In this document: one piece after another, positions 32,323 to 41,241 of the stretch
Layout: each line of letters opens with the position of its first letter
Position numbering within the stretch: the stretch's first letter is position 1
Source of the DNA: a bacterium
GTDB lineage: Bacteria > Desulfobacterota > Binatia > HRBIN30 > CADEER01
Direction of reading: 5' to 3'
NCBI GenBank assembly: GCA_019637795.1
Contig: JAHBUY010000003.1
Location: 567,409-631,408, forward strand
Length of the DNA: 64,000 nt
Notes under the pieces: model-generated
What the model was told of the DNA's origin: nothing
Databases searched by the model: none
What the model saw: only the letters and a program-made list of their open reading frames with translations
Translations under genes and position numbers: made by a program

Positions 32323-34788
32323 CTATCGCTTCACCTTGCGGATGCGGCTGTTGAACGTGTCCGAGATGTACAGGTCACCGTCGTCGTCGAAGGCGACCCC
32401 GAACGGTCGGTTGAGCTTGGCGTCGACGGCCTGGCCGCCGTCGCCGGCATAGCCTTTCTCGCCGGTGCCGGCGACGGTGCTGATCACGCCGGTCGCCAGG
32501 TCGATCATGCGGACCCGGTTGTTGTTGGTGTCGGCGAAATAGAGGTTGCCGTCCGGCCCGATCTCGAGATCCTCCGGGTAGGCGATCCTCGCCTCGACGG
32601 CCGGCCCGCCGTCGCCGCCGAAGTCGCGCTCCCCGGTGCCGGCGACGGTGACGATCTGGCCGTCCTTGTAGTCAGCCGCGCCGCCGAAGACGATCTTGCG
32701 GATCCGGTTGTTGTTGCTGTCGGAGAAGTAGAGCGCGCCGTCCGGACCGAACGACAGGCCACCCGACGGCTCCGGATTGCCGCCGGCGGGGAAGTTGAGC
32801 TGCGTCGCCAGCGCCGGGCCGTCGCCGTTGAAGCCGGCGGTGCCGGTGCCGGCGATGGTATCGATGATCGCGTTCTCCCGCTGGGTGGCGAAATCGTAGA
32901 GGACGCGGATGCGCTGGTTGCGTTGATCGATGATGAAGAAGTTGCCCCGGTCGTCCCAGGTGCCGTGCGGCGGCTGATTCACGCGCGCGTCCTTGGCCGG
33001 CCCGCCGTCGCCGGCGAAAGCGGCGCCGGCGCCCATGAGCACCCGCACCCGTCCGGTCTCGTGGTCGATGACGCGGATCTTGTGGTTGTGCCAGGCCATG
33101 AAGATGACGTCGTGGTTGGGGAATTCGAGGACGTCGGTGGGATGGTTGAGGTCGACGGTCAGCGGCGGCGCGCCGGCCGGCGTCAGGTCGCTGAGATCGG
33201 CCGGACCATCGCCGACGAAGTCGGAGCCGGCGATGGTCTGGATGGTGTCGTCGGGCAGGATCTCGCGCACCTTGTGATTGTTCCAGTCGAGGAAGATGCG
33301 CCGTCCGTTGGACAGGAACGAGATGTCGAACGGCCAGTACAGCGTCGTCAGCAGGCGATCCCTGCCCTCGCCGTCGTAGCCCTCGCCGCCGTTGCCGGCG
33401 AAGGTGCAGATCGAGCCGACGACGTCGCTGCAGGGGATGATCTCCGGCGTCGGCGTCGGCCGCGGCGTCGGCGGTGGCGGCAGGTTGAGGCCGGTGACCT
33501 CGCGGATGCGCTGGTTGTGGGTGTCGGCGATGTAGACGTCGCCGTTCGGCGCCAGGCCGACGCCGTAGGGGCGATCGAGCTGCGCCGCGGCCGCCGGACC
33601 GCCGTCGCCGCTGAAGCCGCGCGTGCCGGTGCCGGCGAAGGTATGGATGATGCCGGCCGGGTTCACGACGCGAACGACGTTGTTCATCGTGTCGGCGATG
33701 TAGAGCGTGCCGTTCGGCGCCACCGCGACGTCGCTCGGCGTGTCGAGCGTCGCCGCGAGCGCCGGCCCGTTGTCGCCGCCGTAGCCGCGCTGGCCGGTGC
33801 CGACCACGGTGTGGATGGTGCCGACCTCGTCGATCATCCGGATCTTGTGGTTGCCGGTGTCGGCGATGAAGATCCGATTGCGGTCGTCGATCGCGATGCG
33901 GCTCGCGGGGGGAGCCGACTGGCCCTTCGGCCCATTGAGCTGCGCCTGGATCGCCGGCCCGTCGTCGCCGGCGCTGCCCGGCGTGCCGATGCCGGCGAAG
34001 GTGTTGATGATGCCGCTCGGCTCGAGGATGCGCAGGCGGTAGTTCGCCTGGTCGGAGATGATGATGTTGTCGTTGCTGTCGATGACGACCGAGCTCGGCA
34101 GATCGAGCAGCGCGTTGTTACCGGGGCCGCCGTCGCCGCCGAAGGCGCGGGCGCCGGTGCCGGCGAGATTGGTGACCAGACCGGTGGTGAGGTCGAGCCG
34201 CTTCACCAGGCTGTTGTGCCAGGCCGCGATGATCATCCGGCCTTCGTGGTCGAAGGCGACGTTGGTGGGATGATTGAACTGCGTGTAGAGGGCGACGCCG
34301 TCCTTGGCGTCGCCGAGCTCGCCGGTGCCGGCGACGGTCTCGAGGATGCCGTTCCTGATGCGGCGGACGCGGTGATTGTTCCAGTCGACGACGTACACGT
34401 AGCCGTCCGGACCGACGGTCACGTCCTGCGGCAGGTAGAGGTTCGACTCGAGCGGCGGGATTCCTTCGTCGGTGATGCCGGCGATGCCGGTACCAGCGAT
34501 CGTGGTGATGGTCGGCGCCGGGCAGCCTTCGAGCGCCGCCTTGACGGCGGTCAGCAACTCGCTGATGTCGACCTGGTTGTCGCCGCCGAGGTCGAAGACC
34601 GGACAGAGGGACATGGGTTGTGCGCCGAGCGCGATGTTGACGCCCTGCAGAAGCTCGTTGACCGCAACCTCGCCGTTGCCGTCGCAATCGCCGCAGCACG
34701 CCGCCGCAGGGGCCGCGCCGCCGAGCAGCAGAGCGGCACCGATGCCCACCAGCCAGCCCGCCGACCAGCGGGCACTCCGAGTCGTCAT
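32323..34788 (-). CDS. Secreted NHL-repeat protein with N-terminal dockerin-like module
   Basis: 821 residues; GAGGAGGGG precedes ATG 34788. Signal peptide (GWLVGIGAALLLGGAAPAAA), then CCGDCDGNGEVAVNELLQGVN and a second DNQVDISELLTAV loop. Two sets of NHL blades follow (motifs such as TVAGTGERDFGGDGGPAVEA and DGNLYFADTNNNRVR), separated by a PPPPTPRPTPTPEIIP linker near residue 440, so it probably forms two propellers. Repeats are well conserved. An outside-facing binding protein; the ligand is not evident. Confidence 0.8.
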   Translation of the reverse strand: MTTRSARWSAGWLVGIGAALLLGGAAPAAACCGDCDGNGEVAVNELLQGVNIALGAQPMSLCPVFDLGGDNQVDISELLTAVKAALEGCPAPTITTIAGTGIAGITDEGIPPLESNLYLPQDVTVGPDGYVYVVDWNNHRVRRIRNGILETVAGTGELGDAKDGVALYTQFNHPTNVAFDHEGRMIIAAWHNSLVKRLDLTTGLVTNLAGTGARAFGGDGGPGNNALLDLPSSVVIDSNDNIIISDQANYRLRILEPSGIINTFAGIGTPGSAGDDGPAIQAQLNGPKGQSAPPASRIAIDDRNRIFIADTGNHKIRMIDEVGTIHTVVGTGQRGYGGDNGPALAATLDTPSDVAVAPNGTLYIADTMNNVVRVVNPAGIIHTFAGTGTRGFSGDGGPAAAAQLDRPYGVGLAPNGDVYIADTHNQRIREVTGLNLPPPPTPRPTPTPEIIPCSDVVGSICTFAGNGGEGYDGEGRDRLLTTLYWPFDISFLSNGRRIFLDWNNHKVREILPDDTIQTIAGSDFVGDGPADLSDLTPAGAPPLTVDLNHPTDVLEFPNHDVIFMAWHNHKIRVIDHETGRVRVLMGAGAAFAGDGGPAKDARVNQPPHGTWDDRGNFFIIDQRNQRIRVLYDFATQRENAIIDTIAGTGTAGFNGDGPALATQLNFPAGGNPEPSGGLSFGPDGALYFSDSNNNRIRKIVFGGAADYKDGQIVTVAGTGERDFGGDGGPAVEARIAYPEDLEIGPDGNLYFADTNNNRVRMIDLATGVISTVAGTGEKGYAGDGGQAVDAKLNRPFGVAFDDDGDLYISDTFNSRIRKVKR

Positions 34789-35013
34789 GCGCCCCTCCTC
34801 CACGGCCGCCGTCAGCGCGCCGCGGCCCGTCCGACCTGCGGCACGTGCCGCACCGGCGTCGCACGACGGCGCGGAATCATTCGGTCCGACCGCATGAATG
34901 CAGCCGACGTTAGAGGAGGGGTTCCATCGAGTCAAATTTGCCTCAAGCGTGAAACCCCCTGCGCGACGCGTGCTTGCCACAGTATTTTGCCTGTCGTAGC
35001 GTTCGTCCGACCG

Positions 35014-35856
35014 ATGGCTCGATGGATCCGGGCGGCGCGGCCCGAGCTCGCCTCGCTGGTCGTCTCACTTGCCGTCGCGGGTTCCGCGCTGGCCCATGGC
35101 GGGCGCTTGCCGTTCGACTCCTGGGGCGGGTTCACCGGCGACGTGCTGCGCTGCCAACGGGTGATCGCACGGGCAGCGGCGCGCTGCGCGTCCGACGCCT
35201 GGGCGGCGCGCCGCGCCTGTCGCGAGACCGCACTCGACGGCGGCGTCTGCGACGAGGCGGCGACGACGGCGCGCATCGCCGAGGCGCGCCGTCGGTCGCA
35301 GGACGAGGTCGCCACCGCCTGCACCGAACGCCAGGCCTCCACCCTGCAGTTCCTGGGCTCGTTCGATCTGCAACAGGACCTCATCGACTTCTGTCGCGAC
35401 TGGGAGCGCGCCGCCGATTCCGCCGCCTTCGGCGCGCTGGGGACAGGGAACGCCTGCGCATCGGCCACCGCTGCCGCGGTCAGCGACGTCATGCAGTACG
35501 CGCTGCGCAGCCGACGCCGTTGCATGGATCGGGTCGCCGCCAGCGCTGGCGGCGCCGCGTCCCGTGGGCCGCTGCTCGCGGGCGCCGACCGCCACCTGAG
35601 CCGTGCCGTCGAACAGGCCGCGCTGCGCCTGGCGGCTCGCTGCCCGGACTTCGTGAGTCGCTCCGGCCGTTCGCCGGGGGACTTGCTCACCACCGTGGCC
35701 GCCCGCGCCGACTGCGTCGGTGGCGCCTTCTACATCCAGGATCGCGTGCTGTGCGCGCCGCCGCTGTGCGGCAACGGCGTCGTCGAGACGAACGAGGACT
35801 GCGACGACGGCAACACGGACGACGGCGATGCCTGCCCGGCGTCCTGCACGCGCTGA
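35014..35856 (+). CDS. Secreted Cys-rich protein ending in one myxobacterial-type repeat
   Basis: 280 residues. A signal peptide (LASLVVSLAVAGSALA) is followed by a helical domain with evenly spaced Cys (RCQRVIARAAARCASDAW, FCRDWERAAD, RCMDRVA), like the N-terminal region of the 1239-residue protein at 16850. It ends with a single repeat CGNGVVETNEDCDDGNTDDGDACPASC. The stop is 14 bases from the end of the convergent gene at 35871. Confidence 0.7.
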   Translation: MARWIRAARPELASLVVSLAVAGSALAHGGRLPFDSWGGFTGDVLRCQRVIARAAARCASDAWAARRACRETALDGGVCDEAATTARIAEARRRSQDEVATACTERQASTLQFLGSFDLQQDLIDFCRDWERAADSAAFGALGTGNACASATAAAVSDVMQYALRSRRRCMDRVAASAGGAASRGPLLAGADRHLSRAVEQAALRLAARCPDFVSRSGRSPGDLLTTVAARADCVGGAFYIQDRVLCAPPLCGNGVVETNEDCDDGNTDDGDACPASCTR

Positions 35857-35870
35857 GGGGCCGGCGCCGC

Positions 35871-36977
35871 TCAGGGATCCGGCAGATCGGGCAGCAGCGC
35901 GTCCGAGGTCAGGATGACGCGCACCGTCTTGCTGACCTCGACGTCGTCGGAATCGCGCACGGTCACGGTCAGGTTGGCTTCCGTCTCTTCGATGGCGAGG
36001 AAGGGTCCGCTCCGGTCGAAGGGGAACGACAGGGCGCGGCGCTCGTAGAAGCCATCGGTCGGAACGGTCGGCAGAAAGACGTTCGCCTGCGCATCGACCA
36101 GGACGCCGAGCACCGCGCTGTCGAGCCGCATCCTGACGGCGACGCGATTCAACGGATTGACGCAGCTCACCCGGATGTGGACGCGGACATCGGCGCTGGT
36201 CTGCGCGCGCTGGCGAAAGCGCAGGTGGTCGCAGCTCTGCAAGGGGCCGAAGCCGAGCGTATTGGTCCCGATCTGCAGCAGCCGGCCCTGCGGGCAGAAC
36301 ACCTCGGCTTCGGGCAGGCGCGGCAGATCGACGTTGTCGCAGCAGCGCTGCGCGAGCCCCACCACCGACTCGCCGCAGCCGCTCGCCGGATCGCAGACCG
36401 GGACCGTGCACGGATCGCGCGGCGCGATGCGGAACGGCAGATCGCCGCTGGCGCTCAGCGGCGGTTCGGCGGCATCCTGGCACCGCACCGGCACCGCGAC
36501 GAGCCCGAGCTGCTCGTCGGCCGGCGTCCACCGCAGGACGTCGTCCTCGAGCGTCATGCCGGCGAGCAGGGCCTCGGCGGCGCAGGCGACGGCACCGCCC
36601 TCGGGATCGACGGCGCCGATCGGACGCGCGATCGCCTGGCCGACGACGCCGCGGTAGACGAACGGCGGGGGCAGCAGCGGCGGGTGGTTGCCGGGCACGG
36701 TGGGACTCGGACTCGGCGTCGGGGTAGGCGCATCGACCGGACAGCCCGAGAGCAGCGCGTTGGTGGCGGCGATCAGCTCGCTGATCGACACCTCGCGATC
36801 AGCGTTCACGTCCACGGCGGCGCAGCTCGCAACCGGCGCCTGGCCGAGCGCGATGGCGACGGCGGCCACCAGCTCGTTGATCCGCACCGCACCATCGCCG
36901 TCGCAGTCGCCGACACAAACGCCGGCCGCAGGGCCGGCGAGGAGAGCGGCAAGAGCGATGCAGGCGAGCGCGCGCAC
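35871..36977 (-). CDS. Secreted protein with N-terminal dockerin-like module
   Basis: About 368 residues. GTG 36977 is chosen because a signal peptide (RALACIALAALLAGPAAG) starts there; an upstream in-frame ATG at 37076 would overlap the start of the divergent gene. The signal is followed by CVGDCDGDGAVRINELVAAV and NADREVSISELIAATN, then a TPTPSPSPT linker, a domain with paired Cys, and a C-terminal beta-rich domain (LTVTVRDSDDVEVSKTV). Likely extracellular; function unknown. Confidence 0.65.
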   Translation of the reverse strand: MRALACIALAALLAGPAAGVCVGDCDGDGAVRINELVAAVAIALGQAPVASCAAVDVNADREVSISELIAATNALLSGCPVDAPTPTPSPSPTVPGNHPPLLPPPFVYRGVVGQAIARPIGAVDPEGGAVACAAEALLAGMTLEDDVLRWTPADEQLGLVAVPVRCQDAAEPPLSASGDLPFRIAPRDPCTVPVCDPASGCGESVVGLAQRCCDNVDLPRLPEAEVFCPQGRLLQIGTNTLGFGPLQSCDHLRFRQRAQTSADVRVHIRVSCVNPLNRVAVRMRLDSAVLGVLVDAQANVFLPTVPTDGFYERRALSFPFDRSGPFLAIEETEANLTVTVRDSDDVEVSKTVRVILTSDALLPDLPDP

Positions 36978-37074
36978 GGTCGGGCGAACGATAGGTGACG
37001 CGTCGCGGTAATGTAAGCCGCTGGCCGCGTTCGCGCCCTGGAAATGCCGCGCGCCGAACGCTAGCAGGCGGAAC

Positions 37075-38412
37075 ATGAGCGAGCGCGCGCGGCGGTGGGC
37101 GAGGAGCCTGTTCGACCCGGTGGACGGCAGCTCGATGGCCGTGTTCCGCATCGCGCTCGGCTTCGTCATCGCCTGGGACGTCGTCCGCTACTGGCAGTAC
37201 GGCTGGATCCACGAGTACTACATCCGCCCCAAGTACCACTTCGGGTACATCTACCTGGAGTGGGTGCGTCCGCTGCCCGGCGACTGGATGTACGTCCACT
37301 TCGCGGTCATGGGCATCGCGGCGACGCTGGTCTGCCTCGGCCTGTTCTACCGGCCGGCGATCATCGTCGTGTGGTTCCTCTACACCTGGAAGTTCCTGAT
37401 CGAGAAGTCGGTGTACATGAACCACTACTATCTCATCGGGCTCCTCTGCTTCCTCTTCATCTTCATTCCCGCCCACCACACCTGGTCGCTCGATCGCCGC
37501 CGCCATCCCGAATGGCCGCAGACCGTGCCGCGCTGGACCGTGTACCTGCTGCGCTTCCAGCTCTTCGTCGTGTACTTCTACGGTGCCATCGCCAAGATCA
37601 ATCCGGACTGGCTGCGCGGCGAGCCGATGCTGTCGGCGATCACCGCCCGCGTCCCCGGCGTGCCGGAGATCGCGTCGCACTTCCCGCCGGCGCTGCTCGC
37701 CTACGCCATCGCCTACGGCGGCATCCTCAATGACGCGCTGGTGCCGATCATGCTCTCGTTCCGTCGTACCCGCGTGTTCGGCTTCCTGTGCGCGCTCGTG
37801 TTCCACCTGCTGAATGAGATCTTCCTCAGCATCGGCATCTTCTCGTATCTGATGAGTGTCGCCGACACGATCTTCTTCGAGCCGGACTGGCCGCGCCGCC
37901 TGGCGGCGCGCTGGGGCTGGGTGTCAGCCGCGGCGGCGCCCGCCGCGATCACCGCGGCGCCGCGCGCGACATCGCGGCGGCTGGTGCTGGCGGGGCTCGG
38001 CGCCTACGTGGCGTTCCAGATCCTGGTGCCGCTGCGCCACTTCCTCTACCCCGGCTACGTCAGTTGGACCGAGGAGGGGCACCGCTTCAGTTGGCACATG
38101 AAGCTGCGCGGCAAACAGAGCCGCATGATGATCATCGCGACGCTGCCGGCCACGCACACCACCTTCCAGCTCGATCCGCGCGACGATCTCACGGATCGCC
38201 AACTGCGCAAGGTGTTCACGTTCCCCGACATGCTGTTGCAGTACGTGCACTACAAGCGCGACGAGCTGCGCGCCTCCGGCGCCGACCCGGTGATCAACGT
38301 CACCTGGCTCTGCTCGCTCAACGGCCAGCCGGAGCGGCCGCTCGTCGACCCCACCGCCGATCTCGCCAAGGCCGAGTTGTCCCTCTGGCCCGCCCCCTGG
38401 GTCCTTCGCTAG
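37075..38412 (+). CDS. Vitamin-K-dependent gamma-carboxylase-like (HTTM) membrane protein
   Basis: 445 residues with several transmembrane helices in the first 300 (MAVFRIALGFVIAWDVV, AVMGIAATLVCLGLFY, YYLIGLLCFLFIFIP). The segment EKSVYMNHYYLIGLL aligns with the conserved segment of animal gamma-glutamyl carboxylase that carries the catalytic-base Lys (here K111). The soluble C-terminal part has YVSWTEEGHRFSWHMKLRGK, also typical of the family. Bacterial homologues are widespread with mostly unknown substrates. The gene is plus-strand, between two secreted-protein genes and an Fe-S protein gene. Confidence 0.8.
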   Translation: MSERARRWARSLFDPVDGSSMAVFRIALGFVIAWDVVRYWQYGWIHEYYIRPKYHFGYIYLEWVRPLPGDWMYVHFAVMGIAATLVCLGLFYRPAIIVVWFLYTWKFLIEKSVYMNHYYLIGLLCFLFIFIPAHHTWSLDRRRHPEWPQTVPRWTVYLLRFQLFVVYFYGAIAKINPDWLRGEPMLSAITARVPGVPEIASHFPPALLAYAIAYGGILNDALVPIMLSFRRTRVFGFLCALVFHLLNEIFLSIGIFSYLMSVADTIFFEPDWPRRLAARWGWVSAAAAPAAITAAPRATSRRLVLAGLGAYVAFQILVPLRHFLYPGYVSWTEEGHRFSWHMKLRGKQSRMMIIATLPATHTTFQLDPRDDLTDRQLRKVFTFPDMLLQYVHYKRDELRASGADPVINVTWLCSLNGQPERPLVDPTADLAKAELSLWPAPWVLR

Positions 38413-38430
38413 CGGACCGGCAGGACCTGT

Positions 38431-39930
38431 CTACGACGCCGGGCGACTCTCCAGCGCCACGCCGGGAACGTCGAAGCCGTAGGCGTGGGCGAGCGCGACG
38501 ACGGGGTGGACGGTCGCGCGGCCGGCTCCCTGCTCGATGTGCAGGGCCGCCAGGCGGCAGTCGGTGCAGGCGAGCGCGCACGGTTCGCCGGCGTCGGCGC
38601 GCATGCCGGCGAACGCCTTCTCGCCCCAGCGCAGCGACTCGGCGAAGTGCGCCTTCTGCATGCTCCAGGTGCCATCGTGTCCGGAGCACTCCTGGACGGT
38701 CGTGACCTCGTCGGCGATCAGCCCGAGCAGGTCGCGCCCGCGGATGCCGATGTTCTGCACCCGGATGTGACAGGGGACGTGGTAGCGGACGGATCCGAAG
38801 CGGCGGACGAAGTCGCGCTTCAGCCGCCCCTCGCGCGCGATCCGGTAGAGGTATTCGTCGAGATCGTGCGCGCGGCCGGCGATCAGCGCGCTGCGCGGAT
38901 CGGCGACCAGTTGGGGAAACTCCTCGCGCACCATCAGGCTGCAGCTCGGCGACGGGATGACGATCGCATAGCCCTGCTCGGCGTATGCGGCGAGAACGTC
39001 GAGGTTGGCGCGGATCTTCGTCCCGGCGGCGTCGACGTCGCCACCGTCGAGAAACGGCATGCCGCAGCACGCCTGCTGCGGCGGCCGCACGACCTCGATG
39101 CCGTTGTGCTCGAGCACCCGCACCGCGGCGATGCCGACGGCGGGGTCATTGTAGTCGATGAGACAGGTCGAGAAGAGCGCCACCCTGGTCGGCGTCGCCT
39201 GCGTCACGCCCTCCTTCAACGGCTGCAGCGCCTCGACGCGCGGCGTGTGCCGGCCCCACCACTGCGGAAAGGTCTCGCGGTGATAGGTCGGCATCAGCTT
39301 GTCGCGGTGGATGCCGACCACGCGCTCCATCACGGCCCGGTTCGCCGGGTTGCGCAGCGCCCAGTTGGTGAGCGCTGGGGTGGCGCTGGCGACTCGACCG
39401 ATGGTCGCCGTGTCGCGCATCAGCCGCGTCTGCAGCGGGACCCCCTCGCGCCGCGTGCGATGCGCCTTCCAACGCAGGAGCAGGCGCGGAAAGTCGACCG
39501 CGAACTCGTGCGGCGGCGTGTACGGACAGTTGGGGTAGCAGAGCTTGCACTGGAAGCAGCGGTCGACGACCGCATCGACCTCCTGGCTCCCGAGGTCGCG
39601 GGCGTGCGCCTGCAGCTCCGGCAGCTCGTCGCCGTAGGTGACCCCGACCTCGCGACCGTCGTGATGCTCCGCGAGCGCCGGCGCGGCGGCCGCCTCGCGC
39701 CGCTTCGCTTCCGCCGCCGATGCGACTTCCGGATGGACGGCCAGGTATTCGGCGCGCTTGCGCTCGGTCTTGCCGTCGATCAGCTCGAACAAAGTGGGGA
39801 AGCTGCCGCAGAACTTGAAACAGAGACGGCAGCCCCAGCAGATATCGAAGATCCGGTCGACCTCCTGCCGCAGGTCGGCGGCGTCCCAGAACCTGGGATG
39901 GTCCACCCGCAGCCCTATCGACTCCGCCAT
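38431..39930 (-). CDS. GlpC/HdrD-like iron-sulphur oxidoreductase subunit
   Basis: 499 residues. Two 4Fe-4S motifs lie in the N-terminal half: CWGCRLCFKFC and CFQCKLCYPNCPY. The C-terminal half has the two CCG-type domains: QQACCGMPFLDGGD, SPSCSLMVREEFP, YHVPCHIRVQNIG and the later CALACTDCRLA. These bind further Fe-S or noncubane clusters in heterodisulphide reductase D and anaerobic glycerol-3-phosphate dehydrogenase C. Probably an electron-transfer subunit. ATG 39930 follows GAGGTGAGG. No partner subunit lies in the neighbouring genes. Confidence 0.8.
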   Translation of the reverse strand: MAESIGLRVDHPRFWDAADLRQEVDRIFDICWGCRLCFKFCGSFPTLFELIDGKTERKRAEYLAVHPEVASAAEAKRREAAAAPALAEHHDGREVGVTYGDELPELQAHARDLGSQEVDAVVDRCFQCKLCYPNCPYTPPHEFAVDFPRLLLRWKAHRTRREGVPLQTRLMRDTATIGRVASATPALTNWALRNPANRAVMERVVGIHRDKLMPTYHRETFPQWWGRHTPRVEALQPLKEGVTQATPTRVALFSTCLIDYNDPAVGIAAVRVLEHNGIEVVRPPQQACCGMPFLDGGDVDAAGTKIRANLDVLAAYAEQGYAIVIPSPSCSLMVREEFPQLVADPRSALIAGRAHDLDEYLYRIAREGRLKRDFVRRFGSVRYHVPCHIRVQNIGIRGRDLLGLIADEVTTVQECSGHDGTWSMQKAHFAESLRWGEKAFAGMRADAGEPCALACTDCRLAALHIEQGAGRATVHPVVALAHAYGFDVPGVALESRPAS

Positions 39931-40130
39931 GTCCTCACCTCGGTATCCCCCAGCGCATGAACCCCGCCGGCCCCCGCGCACCGGCCCGCTGGCCGCTTCG
40001 GCACTGTAAATGAGTGATCCGAGTCGTCAATTGAGCCAGGCCCGGCGCCAGGCGCAGGGCGGCTCACCCACCATTTGCTGAGCGACTCGACATCGCACTT
40101 TTTCGTCACTCTGCGGCTCGCCGACGGATC

Positions 40131-40154
40131 GAGCGTGACAATTTTGTCACGCTC
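40131..40154. promoter_or_regulatory. Perfect 10-bp inverted repeat (operator-like)
   Basis: GAGCGTGACA and TGTCACGCTC are separated by ATTT. It lies about 38 bases upstream of a sigma-54-type promoter, the usual place for an activator site, though sigma-54 activator sites are often farther out. It could alternatively be a repressor site or a hairpin in an upstream transcript. Confidence 0.5.
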
Positions 40155-40191
40155 CCTGGTTCTCGAATGACAAGCGACGCTTCTGTGACGC

Positions 40192-40207
40192 TGGCATGCG
40201 TCCTGCT
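40192..40207 (+). promoter_or_regulatory. Sigma-54-type promoter
   Basis: TGGCATGCGTCCTGCT keeps the GG at -24 (40193-40194) and GC at -12 (40205-40206), twelve bases apart, with most other consensus bases (TGGCAyG-N4-yTGCw) matching. The predicted start is near 40218, about 20 bases before the ATG at 40238 and its GGAGG ribosome site. Confidence 0.6.
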
Positions 40208-40237
40208 CCAACGCGGCGTCCAGTGGAGGGACGGCGC

Positions 40238-40534
40238 ATGGTTCGTGGACGGATTCTCACCCCGCAGATCGATTCCCGCAGCCTCATGTCCGAAGAGGTG
40301 CTGATGTTGGCCGTGCTGGAACAGGCCTTTTCGGATCTCGAGAGCGGCTGTCCGGCGGTGCGCGCGGATGCCGAGGCCTACTTTCTGGCCTATGAAGCCG
40401 ACAGCAGCGCATTCAGCCTCGATTCCGTGTGCGCCCAGTTCCGCCTCTCGTCGAGCGCCATTCGCGGCGAGGTGCGCCGGCGGCTGAAGCAGCGCCCGCT
40501 CGCCAAGGGCAAGGCTCTGCGCCAGGCCGCGTGA
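40238..40534 (+). CDS. Small protein, paralogue of the one at 41242
   Basis: 98 residues, with GGAGG 8-10 bases before ATG 40238. The sequence LMLAVLEQAF, ADAEAYFLAYEAD, FSLDSVCAQF, IRGEVRRRLKQR matches in order the paralogue (LMLAVLEDAL, QLFDEAQQWI, FSYENICETL, LRRGLATWR). Helical, with basic C-terminal helices; a helix-turn-helix-like fold is possible. Likely regulator or nucleic-acid-linked; no name assigned. Confidence 0.6.
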   Translation: MVRGRILTPQIDSRSLMSEEVLMLAVLEQAFSDLESGCPAVRADAEAYFLAYEADSSAFSLDSVCAQFRLSSSAIRGEVRRRLKQRPLAKGKALRQAA

Positions 40535-40548
40535 GCGCCGGCCGGCGT

Positions 40549-41163
40549 TCACGCCTTCAGGCGTGCGCGCCACAGGCGCTCGATCTGCTCGCGCAACTGC
40601 TCGCGGCTGCCACTGTTGTCGATGACGACGACGGCGTGCGCGCGCCGCTCCTCGTCCGAGAGCTGCGCCCGCATCCGCGCCGCGACCGCCGCCGGATCCA
40701 TCCCGCGCTGATCGGCCAGGCGCTCCACGATGACCTCGCGGCGCGCCACCACCAGCCACACCTCGTCGACCAACGTGTCCCAGCGCGCCTCGATGAGCAG
40801 TGCCGCCTCGACGACGACTGGTGCGGCGCCGCTCGCCCGCGCCGCCGCGACCCGCTGCGCGACCGCGTCGCGGATGAGCGGATGGACGATGCCGTTCAGT
40901 CGCGCCAGCGCCGCGGCATCGCCGAAGACGATGGCGCCGAGCCGTTTGCGATCGATGGCGCCGTCGGCGCCGACGATGTCTTTCCCGAACGCCGCGACCA
41001 CCTGGTCGAATCCCGGCGTGCCGGGTGCGTACACCTCATGGCCGACGCGGTCGGCGTCGATGACCGTCGCCCCGAGCCCGGCCAGCAGTCGAACCGCGCT
41101 GCTCTTGCCCGAACCGATGCCGCCGGTGACGCCGATGACGCGAACTGGGCTGCTCACCGGCAC
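40549..41163 (-). CDS. coaE: Dephospho-CoA kinase
   Basis: 204 residues, the usual length. The P-loop GVTGGIGSGKSSAVRLLA is followed by VIDADRVGHEVYAPGTPGF, the family's acceptor-binding region, then HPLIRDAVAQRV, VVVEAALLIEARW and QLSDEERRAHAVVVIDNSGS. It catalyses the last step of CoA synthesis, phosphorylating the 3'-hydroxyl of dephospho-CoA. The start is GTG at 41163 with another GTG two codons on. It lies between two small paralogous genes and is transcribed in the same direction as the one upstream. Confidence 0.95.
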   Translation of the reverse strand: MPVSSPVRVIGVTGGIGSGKSSAVRLLAGLGATVIDADRVGHEVYAPGTPGFDQVVAAFGKDIVGADGAIDRKRLGAIVFGDAAALARLNGIVHPLIRDAVAQRVAAARASGAAPVVVEAALLIEARWDTLVDEVWLVVARREVIVERLADQRGMDPAAVAARMRAQLSDEERRAHAVVVIDNSGSREQLREQIERLWRARLKA

Positions 41164-41241
41164 ACCCGCACACCGGTCGAGTGACCGGAAGCCACCGGAC
41201 GGCCCGCGGCGCGCGCGCCGTTCCGGTCGATTCCCGTCCGA

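Larger units (their letters stand above)
39931..40237. other. Intergenic region with palindrome and sigma-54 promoter
   Basis: 307 bases between two divergent genes. It holds the inverted repeat at 40131-40154 and the sigma-54-type promoter at 40192-40207, both described separately. The half nearest 39930 shows no clear promoter for the Fe-S gene. Confidence 0.5.

Noticed and set aside
36978..37076. ATG 37076 as start of the minus-strand dockerin-like protein
   Set aside because: It overlaps the divergent start at 37075 and would put about 33 residues before the signal peptide.
40550..40565. CACGCC/GGCGTG hairpin between the small gene and coaE
   Set aside because: A 6-bp stem inside the end of coaE; could be chance in this base composition.
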